A stretch of DNA of 64,000 nt from CAVOXO01 sp963700425 (GTDB lineage: Bacteria; Actinomycetota; Acidimicrobiia; Acidimicrobiales; Microtrichaceae), in assembly GCA_963700425.1 (NCBI GenBank), contig CAVOXO010000001.1, positions 1,426,001 to 1,490,000 on the forward strand, written 5' to 3'. This document shows, in pieces, positions 16,849 through 25,364 of this stretch. The notes beneath the pieces were generated by a model. That model saw only the letters and a list, made by a program, of their open reading frames with translations. It did not search any database and was not told where the DNA came from. Position 1 is the stretch's first letter; each line of letters starts with the position of its first letter. Made by a program: the position numbers and the translations under genes.

Positions 16849-18495
16849 GTGCGTAGTGCCAGATCACGGAGGACCGCCTTCAGCGCCGTCGCCCTCGCTC
16901 TCGCCCTGGCGGCGGGAGCCTGCAGCAGCAGCGACGACAGCGGCGGCGGGAGTGCGGGCGGTGGCGGTGAGGACCCCGGTACCCCCGTGCCGGGTGGGTC
17001 CGTGACCTACGCGCTGGAGGCCGAGACCGGCGGAGGCTGGTGTCTCCCGACCGCTCAGCTGGCGGGGGCCGGCATCCAGGTCGCCAACTCGATCTTCGAG
17101 CCGGTCATGGCCGTCGACGAGAACCGCGACCCCCAGCCGTACCTGGCGGAGACCTACGAGGTCTCCGATGACTTCATGACCCACACCTTCGTCCTGCGCG
17201 AAGGCATCACCTTCCACGACGGCTCGCCCCTCAATTCGGCCGTCGTCGCCCTCAACTGGAACGTGATGCGCGGGGAGCCCGAGGCAGTTGCCCAGACCGG
17301 GCTCTCCCCGCTCCTGTTCCCCATCGTCTACGGCGACATCGACACGGTCACCACGACCGACGACCGGACCGTCGTCGTGACCACCAAGCGCCCGTGGCCG
17401 GCACTGCCGATCTTCCTCGGAGGCGGGCGGCAGGGCATCGTCGCCGAAGCGCAGCTGATGTCGGGTGAGACCGATTGTGCCGAGAAGCTCATCGGCACGG
17501 GCCCCTTCGAGTTGGTGGACTGGACCCGCAACGAGCAGATGACGTTGAAGAAGAACGAGAACTACTGGCGGACCGACTCCGAGGGGAACCAGTTGCCCTA
17601 CCTCGACGAGTTGGTCTACAAGCCGATTCCCTCGGGCTCGGACCGCTTCGACGCACTCGATGGCGGATCTATCGACGCCGGGCAGTGGAACAGCCAGTTC
17701 GCTTTCGAGGATATTCAGGCGGATCCGGACCGGTTCTCGTTGGTCCTCGAGAAAGACGGTTACCGCGAGGTCGCCTACGGACTCACCAACCATGCCCGTG
17801 CCCCCCTGAACGATCAGGCCACCCGCATCGCCATGGGCCAGGCCATCGACCGGGAGGCACTCGCCGAGATCTCCAACGGTGGCGCGTGGACCCTGGCCTC
17901 GGGACCGTTCGACACCAAGGTCCCGGGATACCTCGAGGATTCCGGAATGGCCGGCTACGACCCCGACGCGGCGGCGGCGTTCCTCGAGGGCAAGGACCTG
18001 AGCATCGTCCTGGGCTTCGCCACCGACCCCATCACCGAGGAGCTCGCCAAGGACGTCAAGAGCCAGCTCGAGGACGTCGGGGTCGACGTCGAGATCAAGG
18101 AGTTCGATCAGGCGACGCTCATCAACCAGGCGCTCGGAGGGGCCTGGGATGTGCTCCTGTGGCGCAACCATCCCGGCGCCGACCCCGACACGCAGTATCA
18201 GTGGTGGCACTCGACCATGCCCACCAACTTCGGCAAGATCAACGATGCCGAGGTCGATCGGCTCCTCGATGAGGGGAGGGTCGAAGGAGACCCCGAGGTC
18301 CGCCGTCAGAACTACGAGGATCTGAACAGGCGGTTCGCCGAGATCGGTGTGAACCTCTGGAACTGGTACTCCGTGTGGGGCGTGGGGAGCACGACCGATG
18401 TGCACGGCTTCGAGTCGACGACGCTTCCCGATGGTCAGCCCACGGGACTGTTCCCCGGATGGCACTTCATGACCGAGGCATGGATCGAGCAGTGA
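16849..18495 (+). CDS. ABC transporter substrate-binding lipoprotein, oligopeptide/dipeptide type
   Basis: SBP_bac_5 family protein of 548 residues that captures the ligand outside the membrane. The signal is RSARSRR, a hydrophobic core and a lipobox ending LAAGAC, followed by a Ser/Gly-rich linker. Family landmarks include YLAETYEVSDDFMTHTF, FVLREGITFHDGSPLNSAVV, IGTGPFELVDWTRNEQMTLK, MGQAIDREALAE, and the C-terminal NRRFAEIGVNLWNWYSVWGV. The GTG at 16849 has GGAG 9 nt upstream; the ATG at 16828 is an alternative. It is the first gene of a five-gene importer operon and is followed by a strong hairpin. The ligand is not determined; peptides are typical. Confidence 0.9.
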   Translation: MRSARSRRTAFSAVALALALAAGACSSSDDSGGGSAGGGGEDPGTPVPGGSVTYALEAETGGGWCLPTAQLAGAGIQVANSIFEPVMAVDENRDPQPYLAETYEVSDDFMTHTFVLREGITFHDGSPLNSAVVALNWNVMRGEPEAVAQTGLSPLLFPIVYGDIDTVTTTDDRTVVVTTKRPWPALPIFLGGGRQGIVAEAQLMSGETDCAEKLIGTGPFELVDWTRNEQMTLKKNENYWRTDSEGNQLPYLDELVYKPIPSGSDRFDALDGGSIDAGQWNSQFAFEDIQADPDRFSLVLEKDGYREVAYGLTNHARAPLNDQATRIAMGQAIDREALAEISNGGAWTLASGPFDTKVPGYLEDSGMAGYDPDAAAAFLEGKDLSIVLGFATDPITEELAKDVKSQLEDVGVDVEIKEFDQATLINQALGGAWDVLLWRNHPGADPDTQYQWWHSTMPTNFGKINDAEVDRLLDEGRVEGDPEVRRQNYEDLNRRFAEIGVNLWNWYSVWGVGSTTDVHGFESTTLPDGQPTGLFPGWHFMTEAWIEQ

Positions 18496-18499
18496 CCGG

Positions 18500-18535
18500 G
18501 CGGTGGGGTCGGCCTCTGGGGACCGACCCCACCGC
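18500..18535. terminator. 13-bp stem hairpin after the SBP gene
   Basis: GCGGTGGGGTCGG (18500-18512) pairs perfectly with 18523-18535 across a 10-nt loop. It sits between the SBP stop and the first permease and has no T-run. Such intercistronic hairpins usually act as partial terminators or 3' stabilisers, keeping binding protein in excess over permease. Confidence 0.6.
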
Positions 18536-18564
18536 TCCGCCTCGCTGACCTCGCGGAGATCGTT

Positions 18565-19506
18565 GTGCGAATGCTCGCCACCAAGACCGTCCGGCTCGTC
18601 ATCGTTCTCTTCGCGCTGTCGGTCGTCGTCTTCTTCTCCCAGACGCTCCTGCCCGGAGATCCCGCCGAGCTCATCGGTGCCGGAGCCGGTCCTGAGAGGA
18701 TCGACGAGATCCGCGAGGACCTCAAGCTCGACGAACCGATCTACGTTCAGTACGGATCGTGGCTGGGCGACTTCGTCACCGGCGATCTCGGTGACTACTA
18801 CAGGGCCAAGGGTGGTACCCCCGCCGAAGGAGTGAGGAACAACCTCCCGAACACCCTGCTGCTCATCCTCTACACCCAGATCCTCGCTCTCGTGATCGCC
18901 ATCCCCATGGGGGTGTTCGCGGCGTATCGGTCCGACAAGCTGTTCGACAGGTCCGCGAACGTGGTGTCGTTTCTCGGCTTGTCGATTCCGGCCTTCGTGC
19001 TGGCGTTCATGTTCAAGAAGTACTTCGCGCTCGACAACCGATGGCTCCCCGAACGTGGGTGGGTCAGTCCCACCGACGATTTTCCCGAGCATCTCCGCTA
19101 CGCCATCCTCCCGGTCCTGACCCTGGCGGTGGCCCAGATCGCCGTCTACTTCCGCCTGTTGCGGTCGGACATGATCGCCACGCTCCAGGAGGACTACATC
19201 ACCATGGCGAAGGCCAAGGGGCTCAAGCCGAACCGCATCCTCTTCCGCCACGCCCTTCGACCTTCGAGCCTCACCCTGCTGACCGTCGCGGGGCTCAACA
19301 TCGGAACCATGATCAGCTCCGGCGTGGTGATCGAGGTCATCTTCGAGATCCCGGGAATGGGAACGCTGCTCGTCGAGGGGATCCTCGCCCGCGAGTACCG
19401 AGCCACCCAGAGCTTCGTCGTGATCGTGGGAATCTTCTTCGTTCTCCTCAACTACTTCATCGACTTCCTGTACACCGTCATCGACCCGCGGATCCGTCAT
19501 GGTTGA
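18565..19506 (+). CDS. ABC transporter permease, DppB/OppB type
   Basis: A 313-residue inner-membrane subunit with six predicted helices. It has the family N-terminus (VVVFFSQTLLPGDPAELIGAG), an extracytoplasmic loop ending DYYRAKGG, the coupling EAA-like segment DYITMAKAKGLKPNRILFRH, and VVIEVIFEIPGMGTLLVEGI. GGAG about 6 nt upstream supports the GTG at 18565. The last 8 bases overlap the next permease gene. It forms the translocation pore with the neighbouring DppC-type permease. Confidence 0.92.
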   Translation: MRMLATKTVRLVIVLFALSVVVFFSQTLLPGDPAELIGAGAGPERIDEIREDLKLDEPIYVQYGSWLGDFVTGDLGDYYRAKGGTPAEGVRNNLPNTLLLILYTQILALVIAIPMGVFAAYRSDKLFDRSANVVSFLGLSIPAFVLAFMFKKYFALDNRWLPERGWVSPTDDFPEHLRYAILPVLTLAVAQIAVYFRLLRSDMIATLQEDYITMAKAKGLKPNRILFRHALRPSSLTLLTVAGLNIGTMISSGVVIEVIFEIPGMGTLLVEGILAREYRATQSFVVIVGIFFVLLNYFIDFLYTVIDPRIRHG

Positions 19507-20494
19507 TCCACGTGACGAGGTGCTCAACACCGAGATCTCGACCGTCGTCCAGGCCGAAGAGGTGCCTCCGGCCCAGGCCGGCAAGCCCCTGGGCATCGGA
19601 GGGTGGATCTGCATCGCATGGCTGGTCGCCGTGGTGGCGGTCTCGTTCATCGCGCCCTATCTGCAGGCGCCGCCCATCGACACCGGCGGCCGCGCGTCGG
19701 CCTGCGGGGACGGCTCGGGACTGCCCATCTACGACCCCTTCAACTGCAAGGACCTCGCGGCGAAGTCGGCCCAGCGACGGGGAGACGGCGCCGACGGGGC
19801 GGTCCCCCACGTCGTCGGCGTCGACGGTGGTGGGGCCGACGTCTTCTCCCAGGTCCTCGTCGGTGGACGCACCACGGTCCTCATCGCTCTCGTGTCGATC
19901 GCCGGCGGGGTACTGATCGGGGCCACTCTGGGACTCATGGGCGGGTTCTTCCGCGGCAGGGGCGACCTCTTCATCACGGGCGCGTTCGACGTGATGATCA
20001 GCTTTCCGGCACTCATCCTGGCGTTGCTCATCGTCACGGTGGTGGCCGCCGACGACAGCGCGAAACGGATTCCCGGCATCATCTTCGCCCTCGTCATCGT
20101 GATCACTCCGGTGATCGGGCGGATATCCCGTGCATCGACGCTGAGTTGGTCGGAACGGGAGTTCGTGATGGCAGCCCGAGCGTTGGGTGCCAGGCCGTTC
20201 CGCATCATCACCCGTGAGGTCCTGCCGAACGTCGCTCCGGCCATCATGTCGATCGCCATGTTGGGTTTCGGGATCGTGATCGTGGCGGAGGCGAGCCTGG
20301 CCATCGTCGGCGTCGGTGTTCCACCCGAGACCGCCTCGTGGGGTTCGGTCATCGCCAGAGGGGCCGCCGATTTCCGGAACTTCCCCCACATGGTGTTCTT
20401 CCCCTCGGTGCTCATCGTGATCACCGTCTGCGCCATCAACTTCCTGGGGGACTCACTCCGGCGCAAGTTCGAGGTGAAGGAGAGCGCGCTGTGA
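19499..20494 (+). CDS. ABC transporter permease, DppC/OppC type
   Basis: A 331-residue second permease. After an N-terminal helix comes an unusually long polar insert (about residues 65-110, including CGDGSGLPIYDPFNCKDLA and VVGVDGGGADVFSQVLVGG). The DppC core follows, with TTVLIALVSIAGGVLIGATL, the EAA loop EFVMAARALGARPFRIITRE, and the C-terminal FPSVLIVITVCAINFLGDSL. The two cysteines in the insert could form an extracytoplasmic disulfide. Its end overlaps the first ATPase gene (GTGA), so it is part of the same operon. Confidence 0.92.
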   Translation: MVDPRDEVLNTEISTVVQAEEVPPAQAGKPLGIGGWICIAWLVAVVAVSFIAPYLQAPPIDTGGRASACGDGSGLPIYDPFNCKDLAAKSAQRRGDGADGAVPHVVGVDGGGADVFSQVLVGGRTTVLIALVSIAGGVLIGATLGLMGGFFRGRGDLFITGAFDVMISFPALILALLIVTVVAADDSAKRIPGIIFALVIVITPVIGRISRASTLSWSEREFVMAARALGARPFRIITREVLPNVAPAIMSIAMLGFGIVIVAEASLAIVGVGVPPETASWGSVIARGAADFRNFPHMVFFPSVLIVITVCAINFLGDSLRRKFEVKESAL

Positions 20495-21709
20495 ACGACG
20501 CCCTCATCCGCAGCGGAGCTCCCGACGCCGTCGACGCCGCTCAGGGAGGGGTGCTCCTCGACGTCGATGACCTCAAGGTGGCGTTTCCCACCGATCGAGG
20601 ACTGGTCCGTGCGGTCGACGGGGTGACCTTCACCCTTCACCGGGGCAAGACGCTGGGCATCGTCGGGGAGTCGGGATCGGGGAAGTCGGTGACCTCCAAG
20701 GCGATCATGGGATTGTTGCCCACCAAGCGCCAGCTGTCGGGCAGCATCCGCTACGAAGGCCAGGAACTGACCGGCTGGACCGCCGCGGACTACCGGTCGT
20801 TGTGGGGATCCGACCTGGCGATGGTGTTCCAGGATCCGATGACCTCTCTCAACCCGGTCATGAAGATCGGCAAGCAGATCACGGAGTCGTTGCGCCTCAA
20901 TCTGGGAATGGACCGTCAGACGGCCAAGGAGAACGCCATCGCCCTGTTGGACGCCGTCCGAATTCCTGCTCCTGAACGTCGATTCGGGGAGTACCCGACC
21001 CAACTCTCGGGGGGTATGCGTCAGCGGGTGGTCATCGCCGTGGCGTTGGCCTGCGGCCCGAAGCTGCTGTTCGCCGACGAACCGACCACGGCCCTCGACG
21101 TGACCGTCCAGGCCCAGATCCTCGATCTGCTCCAGCAACAACAGCGGGAACGGTTCATGGCGATGGTCCTGGTCACCCACGATCTCGGCGTGGTCGCCGC
21201 CAGGGCGGACGAGATCGCGGTCATGTACGCCGGCCGTGTCGTCGAGAAGGCGCCGACGCGGAAGTCTCTTCGCCAACATGAAGATGCCCTACACGCAGGC
21301 TCTGATGGAGTCGATCCCGAAGCTGAACGATCCGTCCCACACCCGACTGGCAGCCATTGCCGGGTCTCCCCCCGACCTCGTCGACCCGCCACCGGGATGC
21401 GCGTTCGCACCCCGATGCCGATACGCCCAGGACCGATGCCACCGGGAGGTTCCGCCGCTCGTCGCGGTCGACGGCGACCCGACCCATCTCTATGCCTGCT
21501 TCTATCCCGTCGGGGGTCAGACCGTCACGGTGACGCCGACGATCCACGTCCCCGAGGACACCGGCGGGACCCACCCAGGGGGCGCCGAGGGAGGCGATCC
21601 GTCGGTTCCCTCGACCACCTCCCTGGCCGCCGCCTCGGCCGAGGAGCTGTTCCGCGAAGCACGGGTGGCGCCTCCCGAGCCCGAGGAGGACGGTCACGAT
21701 GGCGGGTAG
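20491..21709 (+). CDS. ABC transporter ATPase, DppD/OppD type (one frameshift)
   Basis: Nucleotide-binding subunit, about 405 residues. Walker A is GESGSGKS, the Q-loop VFQDPMTSLNP, the signature LSGGMRQRVVIAVALA, Walker B LLFADEPTTALD, and the switch VTHDLG. Near 21,265 the frame changes: the expected family continuation LFANMKMPYTQALMESIPKL and the Cys-rich GCAFAPRCRYAQDRC segment are in the next frame. That segment resembles the iron-sulfur-like cluster motif common in Opp/Dpp ATPases. The C-terminal 60 residues are a Pro/Gly/Glu-rich extension ending 11 bases inside the next gene. A one-base indel is likely. Confidence 0.87.
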
Positions 21710-22706
21710 CGGAACGACCCATCTCCGATCCGACAGCCTTCTCCGCGTCGAGAACCTGGTCATGGAGTTCCCGGTGCGGGGAAGCTCCCATCGGGTGCGC
21801 GCCGTGTCCAACATCTCCTTCGACGTCGCCGAGGGCGAGACCCTGGGCCTCGTGGGGGAATCGGGGTGCGGAAAGTCGACCACGGGCAAGGCGATCATGC
21901 AGCTCCCACGACCCACGTCGGGCGAGGTGTGGTTCGACGGCGTGATGCTCAACGGCCTGGCCGGTTCCGACCTCCGCGCCATGCGTCCGCAGCTGCAGAT
22001 GATCTTCCAGGACCCCATCTCGTCGTTGAACCCGAGGCGCAGCATCGCCGACATCGTCCGCGAGCCGCTGAAGATCTGGAAAAGCGGCGATGCCGCGGAA
22101 CAGCAGACGAAGGTCGCGGAGGTTCTGGCATCGGTCGGAGTCGACCCCGAGGCGGCGGGGAACCGCCGCCCCCACGAGTTCTCCGGCGGTCAGTGCCAAC
22201 GGATCTCGATCGCGCGGGCAGTGGTCACCGACCCCAAGTTGATCATCTGCGACGAACCGGTCTCGGCGCTCGACGTGTCGGTCCAGGCGCAGGTCCTCAA
22301 CCTCCTCGAGGACATGAAGACGCGCTACGGGCTGACCATGATCTTCATCGCCCACGACCTGGCGGTGGTCAAGAACATCTCCGACCGCATCGCCGTGATG
22401 TACCTGGGCAAGATGTGCGAGTTGTCGACGCCCGACAACCTGTTCGCAGCTCCGGCTCACCCCTACACCCGCGCGCTGATCGCCGCGATCCCCCACCCCG
22501 ATCCCGACGTTCCCGCCGACACGGAGTGGCGGCTCGAGGGTGACATCCCCTCACCGCTCGCCCCCCCGTCGGGGTGCCGCTTCCGCACCCGATGCCCGCG
22601 GGCCCAGGAGATGTGTTCGACCGTGGAACCGCAGATGGCTCAGGTCGGGGCCGAACACTACGTGGCGTGCCACTTCCCGTTGGACACCGCGGTCGAGATC
22701 AACTGA
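21699..22706 (+). CDS. ABC transporter ATPase, DppF/OppF type
   Basis: A 335-residue ATPase partner. Walker A is GESGCGKST, the Q-loop MIFQDPISSLNPRRSI, the signature EFSGGQCQRISIARA, Walker B LIICDEPVSALDVS, and the switch IAHDLAVV. The C-terminal oligopeptide-transporter domain has PYTRALIAAIPHPDP and the cysteine motif GCRFRTRCPRAQEMC. The start overlaps the end of the DppD-type gene. It completes the transporter: SBP, two permeases and two ATPases in canonical order. The last 8 bases overlap the convergent glycosylase gene. Confidence 0.93.
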   Translation: MAGSGTTHLRSDSLLRVENLVMEFPVRGSSHRVRAVSNISFDVAEGETLGLVGESGCGKSTTGKAIMQLPRPTSGEVWFDGVMLNGLAGSDLRAMRPQLQMIFQDPISSLNPRRSIADIVREPLKIWKSGDAAEQQTKVAEVLASVGVDPEAAGNRRPHEFSGGQCQRISIARAVVTDPKLIICDEPVSALDVSVQAQVLNLLEDMKTRYGLTMIFIAHDLAVVKNISDRIAVMYLGKMCELSTPDNLFAAPAHPYTRALIAAIPHPDPDVPADTEWRLEGDIPSPLAPPSGCRFRTRCPRAQEMCSTVEPQMAQVGAEHYVACHFPLDTAVEIN

Positions 22707-23337
22707 GCGCCCCGGCGGGGTCGTCCGCGGCCGCCCAGCAGTACCAGGCCACGAGCGAGCGGGAGCCGGCGAAGGCGTCGCCGAGCTCATCGAAGTCCGA
22801 TGCCGTGGGCGTCGATTCGAGCCTCCACGCCCGGGCGAAACCCGAACGCACCCCGAGGTCGTCGACCGGCCAGACGTCGAGGCGACCGAGAGAGCTCATC
22901 ATGAACATGTGTGCGGACCACCGGCCGAGACCCCACACCTGGGTGATCTGATCGACGACCTCGGCGTCATCGAAGCGCCCGATCGTCCCCAGCGCGAGAC
23001 GACCGTCGACGACGTGCAGGGCGAGGTCGTGGAGTGCCCGTGCCTTGGCACCCGACAGGCCACACGCGCGCAGGTCGGGAAGAGGCGTTGCGAGCGCCGC
23101 GCGGGGAGTGCAGGCGCCCCCGAGCCGATCGATCACTCGCGCCCAGATCGTCGCCGCGGCCGTGCCGTTGAGCTGCTGATGGGCGATGGCTCGCGCCAGG
23201 TTCTCGAAACGCCGCTCACCGGGCACGGGCCCTCGAAGCCGCGCCGGCCCGAAACGCACCACGAGGGAGTCGAGAACGGGGTCCCGCCCGAGGATGTCGG
23301 CCTGGCGGGTGGCGAGTGCGGCTCGCTGAGTGGCCAT
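22699..23337 (-). CDS. DNA-3-methyladenine glycosylase-like (HhH-GPD)
   Basis: A 212-residue base-excision repair glycosylase of the AlkA/MAG type without the AlkA N-terminal domain. It has FENLARAIAHQQLNGTAAAT, the helix-hairpin-helix LRACGLSGAKARALHDLALH, ITQVWGLGRWSAHMFMM (GxG hairpin), and the catalytic aspartate in DVWPVDDLGVRSG. It removes alkylated purines from DNA. It lies convergently to the transporter operon and divergently to an acyl-CoA ligase, 62 bases away. Damage specificity is not visible from sequence. Confidence 0.87.
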   Translation of the reverse strand: MATQRAALATRQADILGRDPVLDSLVVRFGPARLRGPVPGERRFENLARAIAHQQLNGTAAATIWARVIDRLGGACTPRAALATPLPDLRACGLSGAKARALHDLALHVVDGRLALGTIGRFDDAEVVDQITQVWGLGRWSAHMFMMSSLGRLDVWPVDDLGVRSGFARAWRLESTPTASDFDELGDAFAGSRSLVAWYCWAAADDPAGALS

Positions 23338-23399
23338 CAGGGCAGTCTCCCATGTGCGGTTCGACGGGCAGGCCGACGCGAACGACCCGGTACGATCCC

Positions 23400-25046
23400 A
23401 TGTCCGTGGAGCTCAACATCGCCGACATCTTCGAGGCGCTCGCCCTCGCCTACCCCGACCGTGACGCCCTGATCTTCCGCGATCGGACCCTGAGCTACCG
23501 CGACGTCGCCGCTCGCTCCCGGCGGCTCGCGGGGGCGATGTCCGTAGCCGGAATGGGACGACCGCGGCAGAGCGAGCCGTCGGAGGGATGGATCTCGCCC
23601 CACCGCCACGTCGCCCTCTACATGTACAACGGGAACGAGTACCTGGAGTCGATGCTGGCCGCCTACATGGCCCGTAGTTCCCCGGTCAACGTCAACTATC
23701 GATATCGGGCCGATGAACTGGTGCACGTCCTCGCCGACAGCCGATCCCGGGGGATCATCTTCCACAGCCGATTCGCCCCCCTGCTCGCCGAGATCCGCCC
23801 GCGGTTGCCGTTGCTGAGCTGGCTGTGTCAGGTCGCCGATGACACCGACGCCCCTCTGCTCGACGGCGCTCGGTGGTACCACGAGCTCGTCGCCGACGAG
23901 CAGCCGCCGGCGCCCACCGAACGGTCCGGAACCGACCGCTACCTCTGCTACACGGGAGGTACGACCGGAGCCCCGAAGGGAGTGCTCTGGCGTCAGTCCG
24001 ACTTCCTCGTCGCGGCTCTGGGAGTTCGACATCGCGACGGTTCGCCCTACGAGTCGATGGAGGAGCTGGTCGGGGCCGCGGAGGGGTCGCGCCTCAGAGC
24101 TCTCCCGACCGCTCCGTTCATGCACGGCGCGGCCCATTGGAACGCGATCTCGTGCTGGGTGTCGGGCGGCACGGTCATCTGTCAGAGTCATCCCGAACAC
24201 CTCGATGCCGACGACGTGTGGTCGACCGTCGAACGACACCGAGCGACGTCGCTGCTCATCGTGGGTGACAGTTTCGCGGTTCCTCTCCTCGACGGACTCG
24301 CGACGTCCGACCACGACGTCTCGTCGCTCAGACACGTGCTGTCAGGCGGAGCCGTCCTGTCCCCTGCCGTACGCCGTCGCCTCCTCTCGGCGATCCCCGG
24401 GGTCTCCCTCGTCGACGTTCTGGGGTCCTCGGAGAGCGGCCGGCAGGGTGTCTCGAGGATCGCCGACGATTCCCGGGCGGACGCCGGCTTCCGGCCGTCG
24501 GCGACGGCGGTCATCGTCTCCGACGACCGCACGCGATGCCTCGATCGCGCCGACGGTTCCATCGGGTGGCTGGCGCAGACCGGTCGGGTGCCGCTCGGCT
24601 ACCTCGGCGATCCGGACGCGTCGGCCGCCACGTTTCCGACGATCGACGGCGTCCGGTACGCGATCGCCGGTGACCGTGCCCGCTACGGGAGCGACGGCGA
24701 CGTCGTGCTGTTGGGTCGCGAGTCGGTGTGCATCAACACCGGCGGCGAGAAGGTGTTCGCCGAGGAGGTCGAGGTTGCGTTGACATCTCATCCCGCCGTC
24801 CTCGATGCCGTCGTCTGCGGCCGCCCCTCGGACCGATGGGGCCAGGAGGTCGCCGCGGTGATCTCGCTGGCCGGAGGAGCGGATCCGACCGACGACGAGC
24901 TCGTGTCCCACTGCAAGGGGCAGCTCGCATCGTTCAAGGCGCCCCGGTCGATCCACCGGGTCCCGGTGGTGATGCGCTCGCCCTCGGGCAAGGCCGACTA
25001 CCGGTGGGCTCGGGCCGTGGTCACCGCCCGACCGGCCGACCCCTAG
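23400..25046 (+). CDS. acyl-CoA synthetase (AMP-binding)
   Basis: A 548-residue adenylating ligase. The P-loop CYTGGTTGAPKGVLWRQSD belongs to the subgroup whose loop is followed by a tryptophan, as in actinobacterial FadD enzymes for bulky (for example steroid side-chain) acids. Also visible are VDVLGSSESGRQG (A5), VLLGRESVCINTGGEKVFAE (A8) and PSGKADYRWAR (catalytic Lys). TACGAT at 23391-23396 is only 3 nt before the ATG but 9 nt before an in-frame GTG at 23406, so a leaderless GTG start is possible. The substrate class is only suggestive. Confidence 0.88.
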   Translation: MSVELNIADIFEALALAYPDRDALIFRDRTLSYRDVAARSRRLAGAMSVAGMGRPRQSEPSEGWISPHRHVALYMYNGNEYLESMLAAYMARSSPVNVNYRYRADELVHVLADSRSRGIIFHSRFAPLLAEIRPRLPLLSWLCQVADDTDAPLLDGARWYHELVADEQPPAPTERSGTDRYLCYTGGTTGAPKGVLWRQSDFLVAALGVRHRDGSPYESMEELVGAAEGSRLRALPTAPFMHGAAHWNAISCWVSGGTVICQSHPEHLDADDVWSTVERHRATSLLIVGDSFAVPLLDGLATSDHDVSSLRHVLSGGAVLSPAVRRRLLSAIPGVSLVDVLGSSESGRQGVSRIADDSRADAGFRPSATAVIVSDDRTRCLDRADGSIGWLAQTGRVPLGYLGDPDASAATFPTIDGVRYAIAGDRARYGSDGDVVLLGRESVCINTGGEKVFAEEVEVALTSHPAVLDAVVCGRPSDRWGQEVAAVISLAGGADPTDDELVSHCKGQLASFKAPRSIHRVPVVMRSPSGKADYRWARAVVTARPADP

Positions 25047-25115
25047 CTCTGTCCACCGGAAATCCCCCGGATGCTGCCCTGGATGTCCACAACTGTTCGG
25101 GTCCATGATCGGGTC

Positions 25116-25343
25116 ATGCGATTCGAGGTGACTCTCAGGGACCAGACCGCCGAACTCATCGATGGCGCCGATGCCTTCTCGCACGACAAATCCATGACGA
25201 CGTTCTACCGGACGGGCAACGAACGCAGCGCAGTGGACTGCTGGTCGGTAGCCGTCGCGGCGGTTCGAACCGATGAGATCCTGATGATCCGTCGTTGCGA
25301 CGAGGTCGACGCATCGGGCGTGCGTCGCCTCGTGAGCGTCTGA
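25116..25343 (+). CDS. small protein, unknown function
   Basis: A 75-residue frame between the ligase and the FAD enzyme. It reads RFEVTLRDQTAELIDGADAF, a middle segment with STMT/FYRTGNERSAVDCW-like polar residues, and ends with ILMIRRCDEVDASGVRRLVS. No domain is recognised and no signal is present. Codon use is like its neighbours. The start is uncertain, since a frame open from 25071 exists. It could be a short regulatory protein, but nothing in the sequence shows this. Confidence 0.45.
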   Translation: MRFEVTLRDQTAELIDGADAFSHDKSMTTFYRTGNERSAVDCWSVAVAAVRTDEILMIRRCDEVDASGVRRLVSV

Positions 25344-25350
25344 GCCCCAC

Positions 25351-25356
25351 TACGAT
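25351..25356 (+). promoter_or_regulatory. -10 box TACGAT for leaderless FAD-enzyme mRNA
   Basis: TACGAT lies 8 nt before the GTG at 25365 and fits the TANNNT box of leaderless transcripts seen elsewhere in the window. Confidence 0.45.
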
Positions 25357-25364
25357 CGCGCCCC

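Noticed and set aside
16864..19650. A 928-residue minus-strand open frame
   Set aside because: It is antisense to the SBP and first permease gene, which show clear family motifs. The antisense product is low in complexity (D/E/G/H/R/V rich), as expected from GC-rich codon bias.
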